The position numbers and the translations under genes were made by a program. The notes beneath the pieces were generated by a model. The model did not search any database, was not told the DNA's origin, and saw only the letters and a program-made list of their open reading frames with translations. Of a stretch of DNA of 64,000 nt, positions 1 through 9,704 are shown one piece after another (position 1 is the first letter of the stretch; every line of letters begins with the position of its first letter). Origin of the DNA: Alteromonas sp. MMG017 (GTDB lineage: Bacteria; Pseudomonadota; Gammaproteobacteria; Enterobacterales; Alteromonadaceae); the NCBI RefSeq assembly GCF_018100795.1, contig NZ_JAGJDY010000005.1:248001-312000 (forward strand), written 5' to 3'.

Positions 1-321
1 GAAAGGTTTAATCTCAGTGAACCAAGACTTTGTTATCAGTGTGGAGATAAATGCTTCTGGGGCAATAGTATCCTCAATACACTCCTGCGTAGCCTCTGTA
101 TCGCCACAGGCATCTAAAAGGGTTTCACTGGGGTAAGTAGAAAACACCGCCAGTGAAATTGCTATAGCAGGGGCTTCAGGCACAGCCGTCGATGAAGATG
201 ACGGTTCAGGCAAAATCGGCAACTCAGATAATGCTGCCTGTTGCTGACCATAAACGGCTGGTGCGCATAAAGAAGCTAGGGCTACTAACAACCAGAGCGA
301 ACGCGAAAAAATAGGAAACAA
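1..321 (-). CDS. Secreted hypothetical protein, 3' part outside the window
   Basis: Reading the minus strand from a TTG at 321, an open frame of 107 codons runs off the left edge without a stop. The start is supported by an AAAGG ribosome site about 7 bases upstream and an in-frame TGA just before it. The first ~24 residues form a classic signal peptide: Arg/Ser-Arg-containing n-region, hydrophobic LWLLVALASL core, then an Ala/Gly cleavage zone. A Pro/Ser-rich linker and a segment with two cysteines follow (…DACGDTEATQECIED…). It starts 11 bases after the xseA stop, so it is probably co-transcribed with xseA. I do not recognise the family; it is likely periplasmic or envelope-exported. Confidence 0.6.
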   Translation of the reverse strand, partial: MFPIFSRSLWLLVALASLCAPAVYGQQQAALSELPILPEPSSSSTAVPEAPAIAISLAVFSTYPSETLLDACGDTEATQECIEDTIAPEAFISTLITKSWFTEIKPF

Positions 322-331
322 AAGTCAACCT

Positions 332-1687
332 TTATTGATGACGACGAATTTCCACTATTTTACTGGTTATTTCTCCATCAGTCACTCGAGACTTAAGTAT
401 ATCGTTCTCTTTAACAGTATCCACTGACGTAACTGCCGTACCGTTCGACATGGTAATACTGTAGCCTCGAGACAATGTAGAAAGGGGACTGACCGACTGT
501 AACAAACCGACTTTTGCAGCAAATGCCTGTTGTTTAGTATTCATTAGTTGCTTCATGTTATTACAAAGGGTTTTATGGGATTGTGCTATGCGCGCTTTAG
601 CTTGATTTACTCTTACCGCTGGGCTTTGTTGCGCCAAGCGATTATTGATATGCTCGAACCGATTATTTTCGATAGCGAGTTTATTATTGATAGCATGGCT
701 TAAGCGTAATTGAAGCCTATCAAGGGCTTGCCACTGATTTTGTATTTTGCTTTGCGGATGCACTGACTGTAAACGTTGGTGCCCGAGTTTATGCTGTTGC
801 GCTAAATGACTGAGTTTTTGCAGCATGACACGGGTTAAGCGTTGCTTATATTGCACTAGGCTCTCACTGAGCGCGTTAGTATCCTGGCTCAATATTTCAG
901 CGGCCGCCGAAGGAGTAGGGGCGCGTAAATCGGCAACAAAATCAGCAATAGTAAAATCAACCTCATGACCAACGGCGCTAATTAACGGCAATTGTGACTC
1001 GGCAATTTCTCTAGCAAGGTTTTCATTGTTAAAACACCATAAGTCTTCTAACGAGCCTCCACCACGAGTTAGCAAAAGTGCATCGACTTCATTTCGTTGA
1101 TTCGCAGTGCGTAAAGCATTAATAAGCTGAGCTGGCGCGGTCTCACCTTGCACCATAGAAGGGTAAACAATAACTTCCGTTTGTGGGCTACGGCGTTTTA
1201 ACACACTAAGTACGTCATGCAGCGCTGCGCCCGTTGATGAGGTAATAACACCAATACGATTAATAACCTCAGGCATAGGGCGTTTACGTTCGATACTGAA
1301 CAAGCCTTCAGCGTTGAGCTTTGCTTTTAAAGCTTCATAGGCTTGCTGTAGTGCGCCTTCGCCGTCGCTTTCCATGTGCTCAATGACAAGCTGGTAGTCG
1401 CCTCTTGCTTCGTAAATACCCACGGATGCACGTACAAGTACCTTATCGCCTTCTTTCGGGCGCTGTTTTACAGTGCGATTAGTATTTTTAAACATGGCAG
1501 CACGCACTTGTGCCTTATTATCTTTTAACGTGAAATACCAATGACCGGAAGCGGCACTTACAAAATTAGATATTTCAGCGGATAACCATATAAGTCCCAC
1601 TTCGCTTTCAAGCACGGTTCGAGCAAGCCGATTTAGCTTAGTAACTGTTAAAATTTGTCGCGATGTAGAGGGTGAAGATGTAAACAT
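332..1687 (-). CDS. xseA: Exodeoxyribonuclease VII large subunit
   Basis: Large subunit of exonuclease VII, which with XseB degrades single-stranded DNA to oligonucleotides in the cytoplasm. The 451 residues match the family length. An N-terminal OB-fold (about residues 14-110, with the GHWYFTLKD stretch) precedes the catalytic domain. That domain carries the conserved IGVITSSTGAALHDVL and GHEVDFTIADFVADLRAPTPS segments, followed by a long helical, Gln-rich coiled-coil region and a C-terminal LSRGYSI motif. It is divergent from guaB, the usual gammaproteobacterial arrangement. The ATG at 1687 aligns with the expected N-terminus. Confidence 0.96.
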   Translation of the reverse strand: MFTSSPSTSRQILTVTKLNRLARTVLESEVGLIWLSAEISNFVSAASGHWYFTLKDNKAQVRAAMFKNTNRTVKQRPKEGDKVLVRASVGIYEARGDYQLVIEHMESDGEGALQQAYEALKAKLNAEGLFSIERKRPMPEVINRIGVITSSTGAALHDVLSVLKRRSPQTEVIVYPSMVQGETAPAQLINALRTANQRNEVDALLLTRGGGSLEDLWCFNNENLAREIAESQLPLISAVGHEVDFTIADFVADLRAPTPSAAAEILSQDTNALSESLVQYKQRLTRVMLQKLSHLAQQHKLGHQRLQSVHPQSKIQNQWQALDRLQLRLSHAINNKLAIENNRFEHINNRLAQQSPAVRVNQAKARIAQSHKTLCNNMKQLMNTKQQAFAAKVGLLQSVSPLSTLSRGYSITMSNGTAVTSVDTVKENDILKSRVTDGEITSKIVEIRRHQ

Positions 1688-1719
1688 AAGAAAAAATCGT
1701 CTGGTTTAATAAAATAGAG

Positions 1720-1760
1720 TTTACCTGAAATCTAAAAAACACTACAATTGCGCCGCAATT
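1720..1760 (+). promoter_or_regulatory. Probable guaB promoter overlapping a 15-bp palindrome
   Basis: A TTTACC (-35, 1720-1725) and TACAAT (-10, 1743-1748) pair is separated by 17 bp, 40 bp before the guaB ATG. Overlapping the -10 and the expected start point is a perfect inverted repeat, AATTGCG-C-CGCAATT (1746-1760), placed where a repressor could block initiation. The regulator is unknown; it does not resemble the PurR operator. The assignment rests on sequence match only. Confidence 0.5.
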
Positions 1761-1787
1761 AACCCTCAACTGAATAGGTGTTGTTGC

Positions 1788-3257
1788 ATGCTACGAATCA
1801 TCCAAGAAGCCCTGACGTTCGACGATGTGTTGCTGGTTCCCGGCCACTCGACAGTTCTTCCACATACTGCCAAACTTCAAACTCGTCTAACTCGTGGTGT
1901 CACGTTAAATATCCCTATGGTCTCTGCGGCGATGGATACCGTCTCTGAAGCACGCCTAGCGATTGCACTTGCTCAAGAGGGCGGCATCGGTTTCATTCAC
2001 AAAAACATGGAACCTGCGCAGCAGGCAAAACATGTTCGTGAAGTGAAAAAGTACGAAAGTGGCGTGGTATCAGACCCCGTTACGGTTGCTAAAGATGCCA
2101 CAATCGGCGAAGTTATTAACCTTTCTAAGCGCCTTGGTTACTCTGGTTTCCCGGTAACCGACCATCAAAATAACCTCATTGGTATCGTTACTGGCCGTGA
2201 TTTACGTTTTGAAAAACGTCTTGAGCTGCCTATTAGTAATGTTATGACAGGTAAAGACGACCTTGTTACTGTTAAAGAAGGTGCAAGTTCAGATCAAGTA
2301 CTCGATCTTATGCATGAACACCGCATTGAAAAAATTCTTGTGGTAGATGATGCGTTCAAACTTACCGGTCTTATTACGGTTAAAGATTTTCAAAAAGCCG
2401 AAAACAAACCAAATGCCTGTAAAGATTCGTTGGGTCGATTACGCGTTGGTGCTGCGGTTAGCGTTGGGCCAGGTACTGATGAGCGCATTCAACTTTTAGT
2501 TGAAGCCGGTGTAGATGTTTTACTTATCGATACCTCTCATGGTCATTCGCAAGGCGTTATTGACCGCGTTAAGAAAGTACGTACCGATTATCCTGATGTA
2601 CAAATTATTGCAGGTAACGTTGCAACCGGTGATGGTGCAAAAGCACTGGCCGATGCAGGCGTTGATGCGGTTAAAGTAGGTATAGGCCCAGGTTCTATTT
2701 GTACTACCCGAATCGTTACCGGTTGTGGTGTACCACAAATTACCGCGGTATCTGATGCGGTAGATGCACTTGCAGGTACAGACATTCCGGTTATTGCCGA
2801 TGGCGGTATTCGTTTCTCTGGTGATATCGCGAAAGCCCTAGCCGCTGGCGCAAGCTGCGTAATGGTAGGTAGCATGTTAGCGGGAACGGAAGAAGCGCCA
2901 GGTGAAGTTGAACTTTATCAAGGTCGTTACTTCAAATCGTACCGCGGTATGGGCTCACTAGGCGCAATGAACCAAAATCACGGCTCATCTGACCGTTACT
3001 TCCAAGAATCAAACAATGCAGAAAAACTTGTGCCTGAAGGTATTGAAGGTCGCGTAGCTTATAAAGGGCCTATTGCGAATATCATCCATCAGCAAATGGG
3101 TGGGCTACGCTCAGCGATGGGGCTTACCGGCTGTGGCAGTATTGATGAACTTCGCACTAAAGCGCAGTTTGTTCGTGTTACCTCAGCAGGTATGGGCGAA
3201 TCTCACGTTCATGATGTTAGCATTACTAAAGAAGCGCCGAACTACCGTCTAGGCTAG
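1788..3257 (+). CDS. guaB: Inosine-5'-monophosphate dehydrogenase
   Basis: Oxidises IMP to XMP with NAD+, the committed step of GMP synthesis. The 489-residue protein has the full IMPDH layout: an N-terminal TIM-barrel segment ([15 protein letters not shown]), two CBS domains at about residues 95-205, then the rest of the barrel. The active-site loop GPGSICTTR contains the catalytic cysteine (Cys305). The flap with the MGSLGAM and GVEG-type segments follows. guaA lies immediately downstream, giving the standard guaBA operon. Confidence 0.98.
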   Translation: MLRIIQEALTFDDVLLVPGHSTVLPHTAKLQTRLTRGVTLNIPMVSAAMDTVSEARLAIALAQEGGIGFIHKNMEPAQQAKHVREVKKYESGVVSDPVTVAKDATIGEVINLSKRLGYSGFPVTDHQNNLIGIVTGRDLRFEKRLELPISNVMTGKDDLVTVKEGASSDQVLDLMHEHRIEKILVVDDAFKLTGLITVKDFQKAENKPNACKDSLGRLRVGAAVSVGPGTDERIQLLVEAGVDVLLIDTSHGHSQGVIDRVKKVRTDYPDVQIIAGNVATGDGAKALADAGVDAVKVGIGPGSICTTRIVTGCGVPQITAVSDAVDALAGTDIPVIADGGIRFSGDIAKALAAGASCVMVGSMLAGTEEAPGEVELYQGRYFKSYRGMGSLGAMNQNHGSSDRYFQESNNAEKLVPEGIEGRVAYKGPIANIIHQQMGGLRSAMGLTGCGSIDELRTKAQFVRVTSAGMGESHVHDVSITKEAPNYRLG

Positions 3258-3292
3258 ATTCGCGACAAGATATAACCATATACAGCGCATCG

Positions 3293-3316
3293 TGAGGCGG
3301 TTAACTTTCCGCCTCA
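3293..3316 (+). other. Intercistronic hairpin between guaB and guaA
   Basis: TGAGGCGG (3293-3300) pairs perfectly with CCGCCTCA (3309-3316) across an 8-base loop. No U-run follows, so it is unlikely to be a full terminator. It is more likely an mRNA-stabilising or processing hairpin in the guaBA transcript, or a weak attenuator. Confidence 0.5.
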
Positions 3317-3352
3317 TTGCCGCCTTCGTTCTATTATAAAACGGGTAAAAAC

Positions 3353-4930
3353 ATGACCACAAATATCCATGACCAACGCATTCTTATTTTAGATTTTGGT
3401 TCACAGTACACGCAGCTAATAGCACGCCGTGTACGTGAAATAGGCGTTTATTGTGAGCTTTGGGCTTGGGATGTGACCGAAGAGCAAATTCGAGAATTTA
3501 ATCCACAAGGTATTATTTTGTCGGGCGGCCCTGAATCGGTGACCGAAGAAAACTCTCCTCGCGCCCCAGAATACGTGTTCGAAGCTGGCGTGCCTGTTTT
3601 TGGTATCTGTTATGGCATGCAAACCATGGCGGCCCAACTGGGCGGCGGTGTTTTAGGCTCTGACAAGCGAGAATTTGGTTACGCACAGGTCGAAATTATT
3701 AAACCTACGTCTTTACTTAGCCACATTGAAGATAGCATTGGTGAAAATGGCAATGCACTGCTCGATGTATGGATGAGTCACGGTGATAAAGTTGCCGCAG
3801 TACCTGCTGGATTCGAAACTATCGCGCAAACGGCTTCTTGTCCGCACGCTGCTATGTATAACGAAGAAAAGCAATTTTACGGTGTTCAGTTTCACCCTGA
3901 GGTTACCCACACTAAGCAAGGCATGCGTTTGCTTAGCCACTTTGTCATGGATGTGTGTAAATGTGAGAAATTATGGACTGCCGATGCCATTATTGAAGAT
4001 GCGATTGCGCGCATTCAACAAAAGGTTGGCGACGACCGCGTTATATTAGGTTTATCTGGCGGCGTAGATTCTTCTGTTACTGCCATGCTGCTTCACCGCG
4101 CTATTGGTGAGAACCTAACCTGTGTGTTCGTAGATAACGGCTTGCTTCGTTTGAACGAAGCAGATCAAGTAATGGAAATGTTTGGTGACCATTTCGGTCT
4201 CAATATTATTCGTATTGACGCGGAAGAGCGTTTCTTAGGCCGATTAAAAGATATCGAAGATCCAGAGCTTAAGCGCAAAGCGATTGGTAATGAATTCGTC
4301 CGTGTGTTCGATGAAGAAGCTGGAAAGCTTGCCAATGCGAAATGGTTAGCTCAGGGCACTATCTACCCAGATGTGATTGAATCAGCCGGTTCTGCAACAG
4401 GTAAGGCCCATGTGATTAAGTCTCACCACAATGTGGGTGGCTTGCCAGAAGATATGGCGCTAGGTTTAGTGGAGCCATTGCGAGAACTGTTTAAAGATGA
4501 AGTGCGTAAAATTGGTCTTGAGCTAGGTTTACCGTATGACATGCTTTATCGCCACCCATTCCCAGGGCCTGGTTTAGGTGTACGCGTTCTTGGTGAAGTG
4601 AAAAAAGAGTATTGCGATTTGCTACGACGCGCAGACGCTATTTTCATTGAAGAGTTGTACAACGCTGATTTATACCAAAAAGTCAGCCAAGCCTTTACTG
4701 TATTCTTACCTGTACGTTCTGTGGGCGTAATGGGTGATGCCCGTAAATACGATTGGGTTGTATCGCTGCGTGCGGTAGAAACAATCGACTTCATGACAGC
4801 GCATTGGGCGCATTTACCTTATGATTTCTTAGGTAAAGTATCGAATCGTATCATCAACGAAATTGATGGTATCTCCCGTGTTGTTTACGATATATCGGGT
4901 AAACCGCCAGCGACGATTGAATGGGAATAA
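3353..4930 (+). CDS. guaA: GMP synthase (glutamine-hydrolysing)
   Basis: Converts XMP to GMP using ATP and glutamine. I place the start at ATG 3353 ([20 protein letters not shown]), giving 525 residues, the same length as E. coli GuaA. An upstream TTG at 3317 would add 12 unlikely residues. The N-terminal class I glutamine amidotransferase has its triad visible: Cys86 in GICYGMQ, His181 and Glu183 in QFHPEV. The ATP pyrophosphatase domain follows with the LSGGVDSS loop, and the C-terminal dimerisation domain ends in KPPATIEWE. It is co-transcribed with guaB. Confidence 0.98.
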   Translation: MTTNIHDQRILILDFGSQYTQLIARRVREIGVYCELWAWDVTEEQIREFNPQGIILSGGPESVTEENSPRAPEYVFEAGVPVFGICYGMQTMAAQLGGGVLGSDKREFGYAQVEIIKPTSLLSHIEDSIGENGNALLDVWMSHGDKVAAVPAGFETIAQTASCPHAAMYNEEKQFYGVQFHPEVTHTKQGMRLLSHFVMDVCKCEKLWTADAIIEDAIARIQQKVGDDRVILGLSGGVDSSVTAMLLHRAIGENLTCVFVDNGLLRLNEADQVMEMFGDHFGLNIIRIDAEERFLGRLKDIEDPELKRKAIGNEFVRVFDEEAGKLANAKWLAQGTIYPDVIESAGSATGKAHVIKSHHNVGGLPEDMALGLVEPLRELFKDEVRKIGLELGLPYDMLYRHPFPGPGLGVRVLGEVKKEYCDLLRRADAIFIEELYNADLYQKVSQAFTVFLPVRSVGVMGDARKYDWVVSLRAVETIDFMTAHWAHLPYDFLGKVSNRIINEIDGISRVVYDISGKPPATIEWE

Positions 4931-4931
4931 G

Positions 4932-4956
4932 AAAAGGCCGAAAGGCCTTTTTTTTT
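4932..4956 (+). terminator. Rho-independent terminator of guaBA
   Basis: AAAAGGCC (4932-4939), GAAA tetraloop, GGCCTTTT (4944-4951) and a continuing T-run to 4956, starting one base after the guaA stop codon. Confidence 0.9.
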
Positions 4957-5096
4957 GACTATAATATTTACGTATTAACGAATAGGTAAAGGTATTCAGC
5001 GTGATACCTTTTCTGTCACGTTTCTGTCATTAACATATCATTTAATGGCGGCGTTCCACGATTTTCGCATTTTTATTAGACTAAAGGTTTACCGCT

Positions 5097-6719
5097 GTGT
5101 TCAATTATACCAGTATCAGTCGATTGGTAATTACCCCTGTGCTTGCGAGCTTATGTTTATTGGTTTTTCTAAACGCCGCATCCATCTATAAATCTTTCTC
5201 GCTGTTAAGCAGTTTCGAATCACTAGAGCATACCCTTGTTCAGGCAGAGCGTGACGTTAACGCAACCTTAAATACCTTCAAAACCCAAGTTCAGGAGTGG
5301 AAAAATACATTGCTGAGAGGACACAACAACGACGATCGTGAAAAGTACTGGTCTCGCTTTCAAAAACGCGAAGCCGAGATAAAGCAACAATTTAGCCAAA
5401 TGCTGGCAAACCCTGTAGTAAGCGACAAAGCCAAAGCGGATATTCGAAAATTCCAAACAGCGCACGCCTATATGGCCGAAAAGTATAGAGAAGGTTATGC
5501 AGCTTTTATCGCATCGAGCTTTGACCCGAAAGTAGGGGATAGCTATGTTCGTGGTATCGACCGAGAGCCAGCAAAACTACTTGAAAGTATTGCCGATGAA
5601 ATAGCGAATCAATCTGCACTCGCCATCACCGACTTAAAGGACGGTACGCGCAGGATGTTATGGCTCATTTTGCTTGCTGCTATTGTGCTATCACTGCTAT
5701 CTGTAGTTTATGTAATTAGTCGTCTTCGCTCCCAAGTGATTAATCCTACTCGTGAAGTAGCCGCGTGTATTTCTAACCTCGCTACTAGTCAATACGATTA
5801 CCCGCTGACTTATTCAAGTGGACACGAGCTAGGCATTTTGGCTGATTCTGCCAGAGCATTACAAAGCAAATTAAAAAGCTCGGTTACACAGTTGCATCAA
5901 ACTGAATTAGAAATGGAACGGGCTTTCGTTGCCCTTGGCGATGTGGGGCAATCAATCATGGATGGCGCGGTAGAGCAGCGCGATGCTTCACTTTCGTTAG
6001 ATGCCACCACTGATAAATTAAAAGGCATAGTGCAGAACTTGGTTGCGATTACCGACCAAGTGGCTGTGGCTACCAAAAATTCAGAAGAGAACGTAGCGAG
6101 TTGCTATTCAACTTTTGAGCGAGCGAATGCAGGGTTTAAGCAACTAGCAAAAACAGTAACAGAGTCGAGCGATATTGTAAGCGACCTACAAAGCCGCAGT
6201 AAAAATATTCTCAAAGTGGTTAATGTGATTAACGAAATTGCCGATCAAACCAACTTATTAGCCCTGAATGCTGCCATTGAAGCCGCTCGGGCAGGCGAGC
6301 ATGGCAGAGGCTTTGCCGTGGTAGCAGATGAAGTGCGGGCGTTGGCAGCGAAAACACAGCAATCGACGAAAGAGATAAACGATATTCTTAGTAGTTTTGA
6401 AGCCGAAGCCCGTGGAGCCGTGTTGGCCATGGAAGAAGGTAAGCAGCTCTCAGACAGCAATGCGGCTGAAGCTGCTATTGCATTACAAACCCTGAATAAT
6501 GTGGTTGATGATATTAAGGAAACGGCAAGCGTTGTGGTTGCCCTTAATGAAGCAGCTGACGAGCAAGAGGCAGTGTTATCGCAGGTGGAAAGTATTATTG
6601 CGAATGTGGTGGCATCGTCTGACCGCTATCATAAATTGGCGCAACGTGATGACATGGCTGAGTCGATGAAGAGTATGTCGGTCAATGTGGAAAAAGTGGT
6701 GAACAGTTTAACCCGCTAA
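5097..6719 (+). CDS. Methyl-accepting chemotaxis protein
   Basis: Transmembrane chemoreceptor of 540 residues, starting at GTG 5097 with an AAAGG site about 10 bases upstream. TM1 is at about residues 9-31 and a helical periplasmic ligand domain at about 32-185. TM2 ([20 protein letters not shown]) starts near 187 and is followed by a HAMP linker and a long cytoplasmic coiled coil. The hairpin tip ([20 protein letters not shown], near residues 380-400, then [18 protein letters not shown]) is the CheA/CheW contact and is fully conserved. There is no C-terminal pentapeptide for CheR/CheB docking. The ligand cannot be told from sequence. Confidence 0.95.
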   Translation: MFNYTSISRLVITPVLASLCLLVFLNAASIYKSFSLLSSFESLEHTLVQAERDVNATLNTFKTQVQEWKNTLLRGHNNDDREKYWSRFQKREAEIKQQFSQMLANPVVSDKAKADIRKFQTAHAYMAEKYREGYAAFIASSFDPKVGDSYVRGIDREPAKLLESIADEIANQSALAITDLKDGTRRMLWLILLAAIVLSLLSVVYVISRLRSQVINPTREVAACISNLATSQYDYPLTYSSGHELGILADSARALQSKLKSSVTQLHQTELEMERAFVALGDVGQSIMDGAVEQRDASLSLDATTDKLKGIVQNLVAITDQVAVATKNSEENVASCYSTFERANAGFKQLAKTVTESSDIVSDLQSRSKNILKVVNVINEIADQTNLLALNAAIEAARAGEHGRGFAVVADEVRALAAKTQQSTKEINDILSSFEAEARGAVLAMEEGKQLSDSNAAEAAIALQTLNNVVDDIKETASVVVALNEAADEQEAVLSQVESIIANVVASSDRYHKLAQRDDMAESMKSMSVNVEKVVNSLTR

Positions 6720-6828
6720 TACATGATATTGCGTATAATGAAATGAAGTTAGTTTAAGTGCATGCTTCGTTTTCACAAACTCACTGGGGTTTTCGCCGCA
6801 AATAAAACAAGGTAGTGACTGAGACGTT

Positions 6829-7725
6829 ATGATCCCACTGGTATTCCATCCTATTTATAGCCAACTCAGCTTACCTGAACGCCATCGCTTCCCCATTGAT
6901 AAATACCAAGGTATTCGAAATGCGTTATCGGCTCATGGTGTCGCTGATAATGTATTTCACACACCTTCGCCGTTTGCGGTATCAGAGTTGGAGTCTCACT
7001 TTGACAAAGACTATGTTCAGCAGTTAACAAGCGGCACATTAGATAAAAAAGCCATGCGTCGTATTGGCTTTCCTTGGTCTGATCAACTTATCGAACGTAC
7101 GCTGACTGCAGTGGCTGGCACCTGTTTAACTGCCCAATTGGCTATAAAGCATGGTAAGGCGTTGAATTTGACCGGCGGCTACCATCATGCTTTCTCAGAC
7201 TTTGGATCAGGGTTTTGCTTATTTAACGATTTATTTCTTGCCGCTAAAGCGATGCAAAAATGTGATGGTATAGATAATGTGTTAATTATCGACTTTGACG
7301 TCCATCAGGGTGACGGTACCGCTAAGCTTGCTCAATACGATAATAGTATTTTCACTGTGTCAGTTCATGGTGAGAAAAACTTCCCTTATCGAAAGCAGCA
7401 TTCAAATATCGATATAGGTATGGTGAAGGGCTGTGAAGACGACGAATATTTAAATGCGGTACAAGAAACCCTCGCCATGGTGGCCATGCAATTTCAAGCA
7501 GATGCCATTATTTATGACGCTGGCGTAGATATTCATATTAATGACGATTTGGGTTTATTAAATATCACAACCGAAGGCGTTAGTGCTCGAGATGATATGG
7601 TTTTTGCGTTTGCTGAACGCATGGGAGTACCCATTGCGGCGGTTATTGGTGGTGGTTATCAGCGCGATATAGAAGCGTTAGTGGATGTTCATTTGCAATT
7701 GTATAAAGCTGCTGGTGTTATTTAA
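6829..7725 (+). CDS. Histone-deacetylase-superfamily zinc hydrolase
   Basis: A 298-residue member of the arginase/deacetylase fold, in the bacterial group usually annotated as histone deacetylase or acetoin-utilisation-like. The active-site set is visible: tandem His119-His120 in GGYHHAFSD, zinc ligands Asp157 and His159 in DFDVHQGDGT, and Asp234 in the DAGVDIH segment. The order resembles class IV (HDAC11-like) enzymes. A deacylase acting on acetylated proteins, polyamines or other small amides is inferred; the substrate is unknown. It stands alone between the chemoreceptor and convergent pldA, ending in a shared terminator. Confidence 0.88.
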   Translation: MIPLVFHPIYSQLSLPERHRFPIDKYQGIRNALSAHGVADNVFHTPSPFAVSELESHFDKDYVQQLTSGTLDKKAMRRIGFPWSDQLIERTLTAVAGTCLTAQLAIKHGKALNLTGGYHHAFSDFGSGFCLFNDLFLAAKAMQKCDGIDNVLIIDFDVHQGDGTAKLAQYDNSIFTVSVHGEKNFPYRKQHSNIDIGMVKGCEDDEYLNAVQETLAMVAMQFQADAIIYDAGVDIHINDDLGLLNITTEGVSARDDMVFAFAERMGVPIAAVIGGGYQRDIEALVDVHLQLYKAAGVI

Positions 7726-7756
7726 ATAAGAGGCCCATCAAATAAGGCCTCTTATT
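7725..7756. terminator. Bidirectional terminator between the deacetylase gene and pldA
   Basis: AATAAGAGGCC (7725-7735) pairs over 11 bp with GGCCTCTTATT (7746-7756), with a 10-base loop. A/T-rich flanks on both sides suit convergent genes; the left arm begins in the deacetylase stop codon. The T-runs are short, so efficiency may be moderate. Confidence 0.7.
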
Positions 7757-7766
7757 GATTTAATGC

Positions 7767-8711
7767 TTATAGGAAAAGTAGCTGGAAGCCTAAACCCACA
7801 CGCTCTTGAGAGCGGTTATAATCAATCAGTGAGTCGCCATAGCCGTTAAAGTACTGAAACAGTAATTCATAACGGTCGGTAAGCGGATAGGTTAAATCAA
7901 CTTGAATACTACCTCGGTTATTCCCTAAGTTAAGGTTATTGCGAAGCAATGCCATTACTTTGAAATTACCAAGCTTTCGCCCGTAACCAAATTCCATACG
8001 GCCATAATAGTTTTCGATATCAGGATTATCATCACCGGTAGGGTCAAGGGGGTCTTCTTTGTCGTCTTCAGGAATACGATACCAAGTTTTTAAATAATAA
8101 ATATCATCTTGGTCACTAAACACAACAGAGGCGAAAATACGGTTCCAGCTTCTAGAGCTAAGGCCACTCTGTCCGTTAGACATATGGTTGAACCCTACTT
8201 GAAAGGTATTAAATTTATACCCTAAAACGGAATAGTCTGCCGTTTCTTGCCAAAATATTTCTGGCTCATAATTGGTTTCTCTGAAAGGTTTAGACACTTC
8301 GCTGTTGTATAACTGCCAAAACGAAGTAAGGGTAAAGCCAAGGTAAACGCCGTCAAACCCAGTGTCTTCCAAATAAAGAGGCAGCTTTACGCTAACCTGA
8401 AATTTGGCTTCTTTTTTATCGACATTTTCTTCTGTGAGTTCGTCATTACCGTTTGAATTTGGATTGGTAATGTAAGTCATAGGAAGTAAATAGTTTTGTC
8501 TATGCTGTGTGATAGCAAAAACGTTATCAATGGCTTCCTTGTCACCTTCCAAGCGGTTATCGAGCGCACTTTCAGTTGTGGTATCTCGTTTAATGATATC
8601 AATGACTTCAATATCACTTTCTTGTTCGTCTTGCGTATTTTCTTGGGCAAGGACATTTATGCTGCACAGACTGACTGCAGCCAATATTAAAAATGGCTTA
8701 AACACTGACAC
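7767..8711 (-). CDS. pldA: Outer-membrane phospholipase A
   Basis: Outer-membrane beta-barrel phospholipase that hydrolyses mislocalised phospholipids in the outer leaflet. A signal peptide (about residues 1-22, ending VLAQ) precedes an acidic linker and then the barrel. The catalytic motif NHMSNGQSGLSSRSWNR supplies His176, Ser178 and Asn190, with the same His-to-Asn spacing as E. coli OMPLA (His142, Ser144, Asn156). The protein ends in a hydrophobic residue pattern typical of barrel C-termini (…LGFQLLFL). At 314 residues it is slightly longer than E. coli PldA because of the linker. Confidence 0.94.
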   Translation of the reverse strand: MSVFKPFLILAAVSLCSINVLAQENTQDEQESDIEVIDIIKRDTTTESALDNRLEGDKEAIDNVFAITQHRQNYLLPMTYITNPNSNGNDELTEENVDKKEAKFQVSVKLPLYLEDTGFDGVYLGFTLTSFWQLYNSEVSKPFRETNYEPEIFWQETADYSVLGYKFNTFQVGFNHMSNGQSGLSSRSWNRIFASVVFSDQDDIYYLKTWYRIPEDDKEDPLDPTGDDNPDIENYYGRMEFGYGRKLGNFKVMALLRNNLNLGNNRGSIQVDLTYPLTDRYELLFQYFNGYGDSLIDYNRSQERVGLGFQLLFL

Positions 8712-8758
8712 TGGTGGTGTTCTCCGTTAGGTAAGTCGTTATTATTTGCTGAGTTATC

Positions 8759-9604
8759 TTAATCAGCGAAGTCCAATGTTTGGCCTTCCGCTGATGCAAA
8801 TATTTTAAGGTTCGATTCTGCAATAGTGATGTAATCTATACAGTGTTCAACCACCATATCAATATCCTCATCTGTGCGATCTGGATCATGGCTATACAGC
8901 GCTAATTGTTTTGAATTGCTTGCCATGGCGAGTTTTACCGCTTCTTCAGCAACTGAATGACCCCAACCTGTTTTAGCAGGCATATCTGACATCATATATT
9001 GTGCATCGTGAATAATAACGTCTGCATTTCTAGCAAAATCGACAAATGTTAGAAAGTCAGTTTCTTTTTTATACGGCGGGTAGAGTTCGTTGTCAGTAAT
9101 GTAGGCTATTTTAGTGCCTTTTTCTTCAATACTATAGGCGCTACCCTTGCCAGGGTGATTAATTGGTATTCGGCGAATGGTCGCAGAACCAATTTCCCAA
9201 ATATCTTGCTCAGGCGGAATAATGGTTAGATGGAGCTTCGATTGTAACGCACTGACAGGAACAGGAAACGTTGAGCCTTCCATTTGTTTTAAAATTTGAT
9301 CGTGTTCGGGCAAGGTCGTTTGCCCTGGATAAATATAGATATCTCTGTCTTTTTGAAAGATAGGGCTAAAGAATGGAAAACCTTGTATGTGATCCCAGTG
9401 ATTATGGCTGAGCAACAAGTGAATAGGGGTATCTTTGCTGCGAAGTTTATTTCCCAACAGCCTGATACCCGTTCCCGAATCAAGCACAATATCTGTACCA
9501 TCGGCTAATTCAATATGAACGCATGCGGTATTACCACCATAGCGAGCATAGGCTTTTCCAGGAGTAGGAATAGAGCCTCTCACGCCGTAAAATGTTAACC
9601 GCAT
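8759..9604 (-). CDS. Metallo-beta-lactamase-fold hydrolase
   Basis: A 281-residue cytoplasmic metal hydrolase. The metal signature SHNHWDHIQG gives His67, His69, Asp71 and His72. Further ligand candidates lie in HDAQYMMSD and the YSHDPDRTDEDID segment. The N-terminal MRLTFYGVRGSIPTPG and RYGGNTACVHIEL stretches place it in the subgroup related to RNase Z and PhnP-type phosphodiesterases. A phosphodiesterase or hydrolase role is plausible but the substrate is unknown. It is not clearly in an operon with pldA (47 bp gap) or proS (100 bp gap). Confidence 0.85.
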   Translation of the reverse strand: MRLTFYGVRGSIPTPGKAYARYGGNTACVHIELADGTDIVLDSGTGIRLLGNKLRSKDTPIHLLLSHNHWDHIQGFPFFSPIFQKDRDIYIYPGQTTLPEHDQILKQMEGSTFPVPVSALQSKLHLTIIPPEQDIWEIGSATIRRIPINHPGKGSAYSIEEKGTKIAYITDNELYPPYKKETDFLTFVDFARNADVIIHDAQYMMSDMPAKTGWGHSVAEEAVKLAMASNSKQLALYSHDPDRTDEDIDMVVEHCIDYITIAESNLKIFASAEGQTLDFAD

Positions 9605-9704
9605 ATGTTCACCGTTTTTATTTTTTTAGCTAACCGCTATTGCAAAGCTATATACAAAATTAAATGCAAGATTACTAATATTTATCTTTCAATAATAGAC
9701 AATG

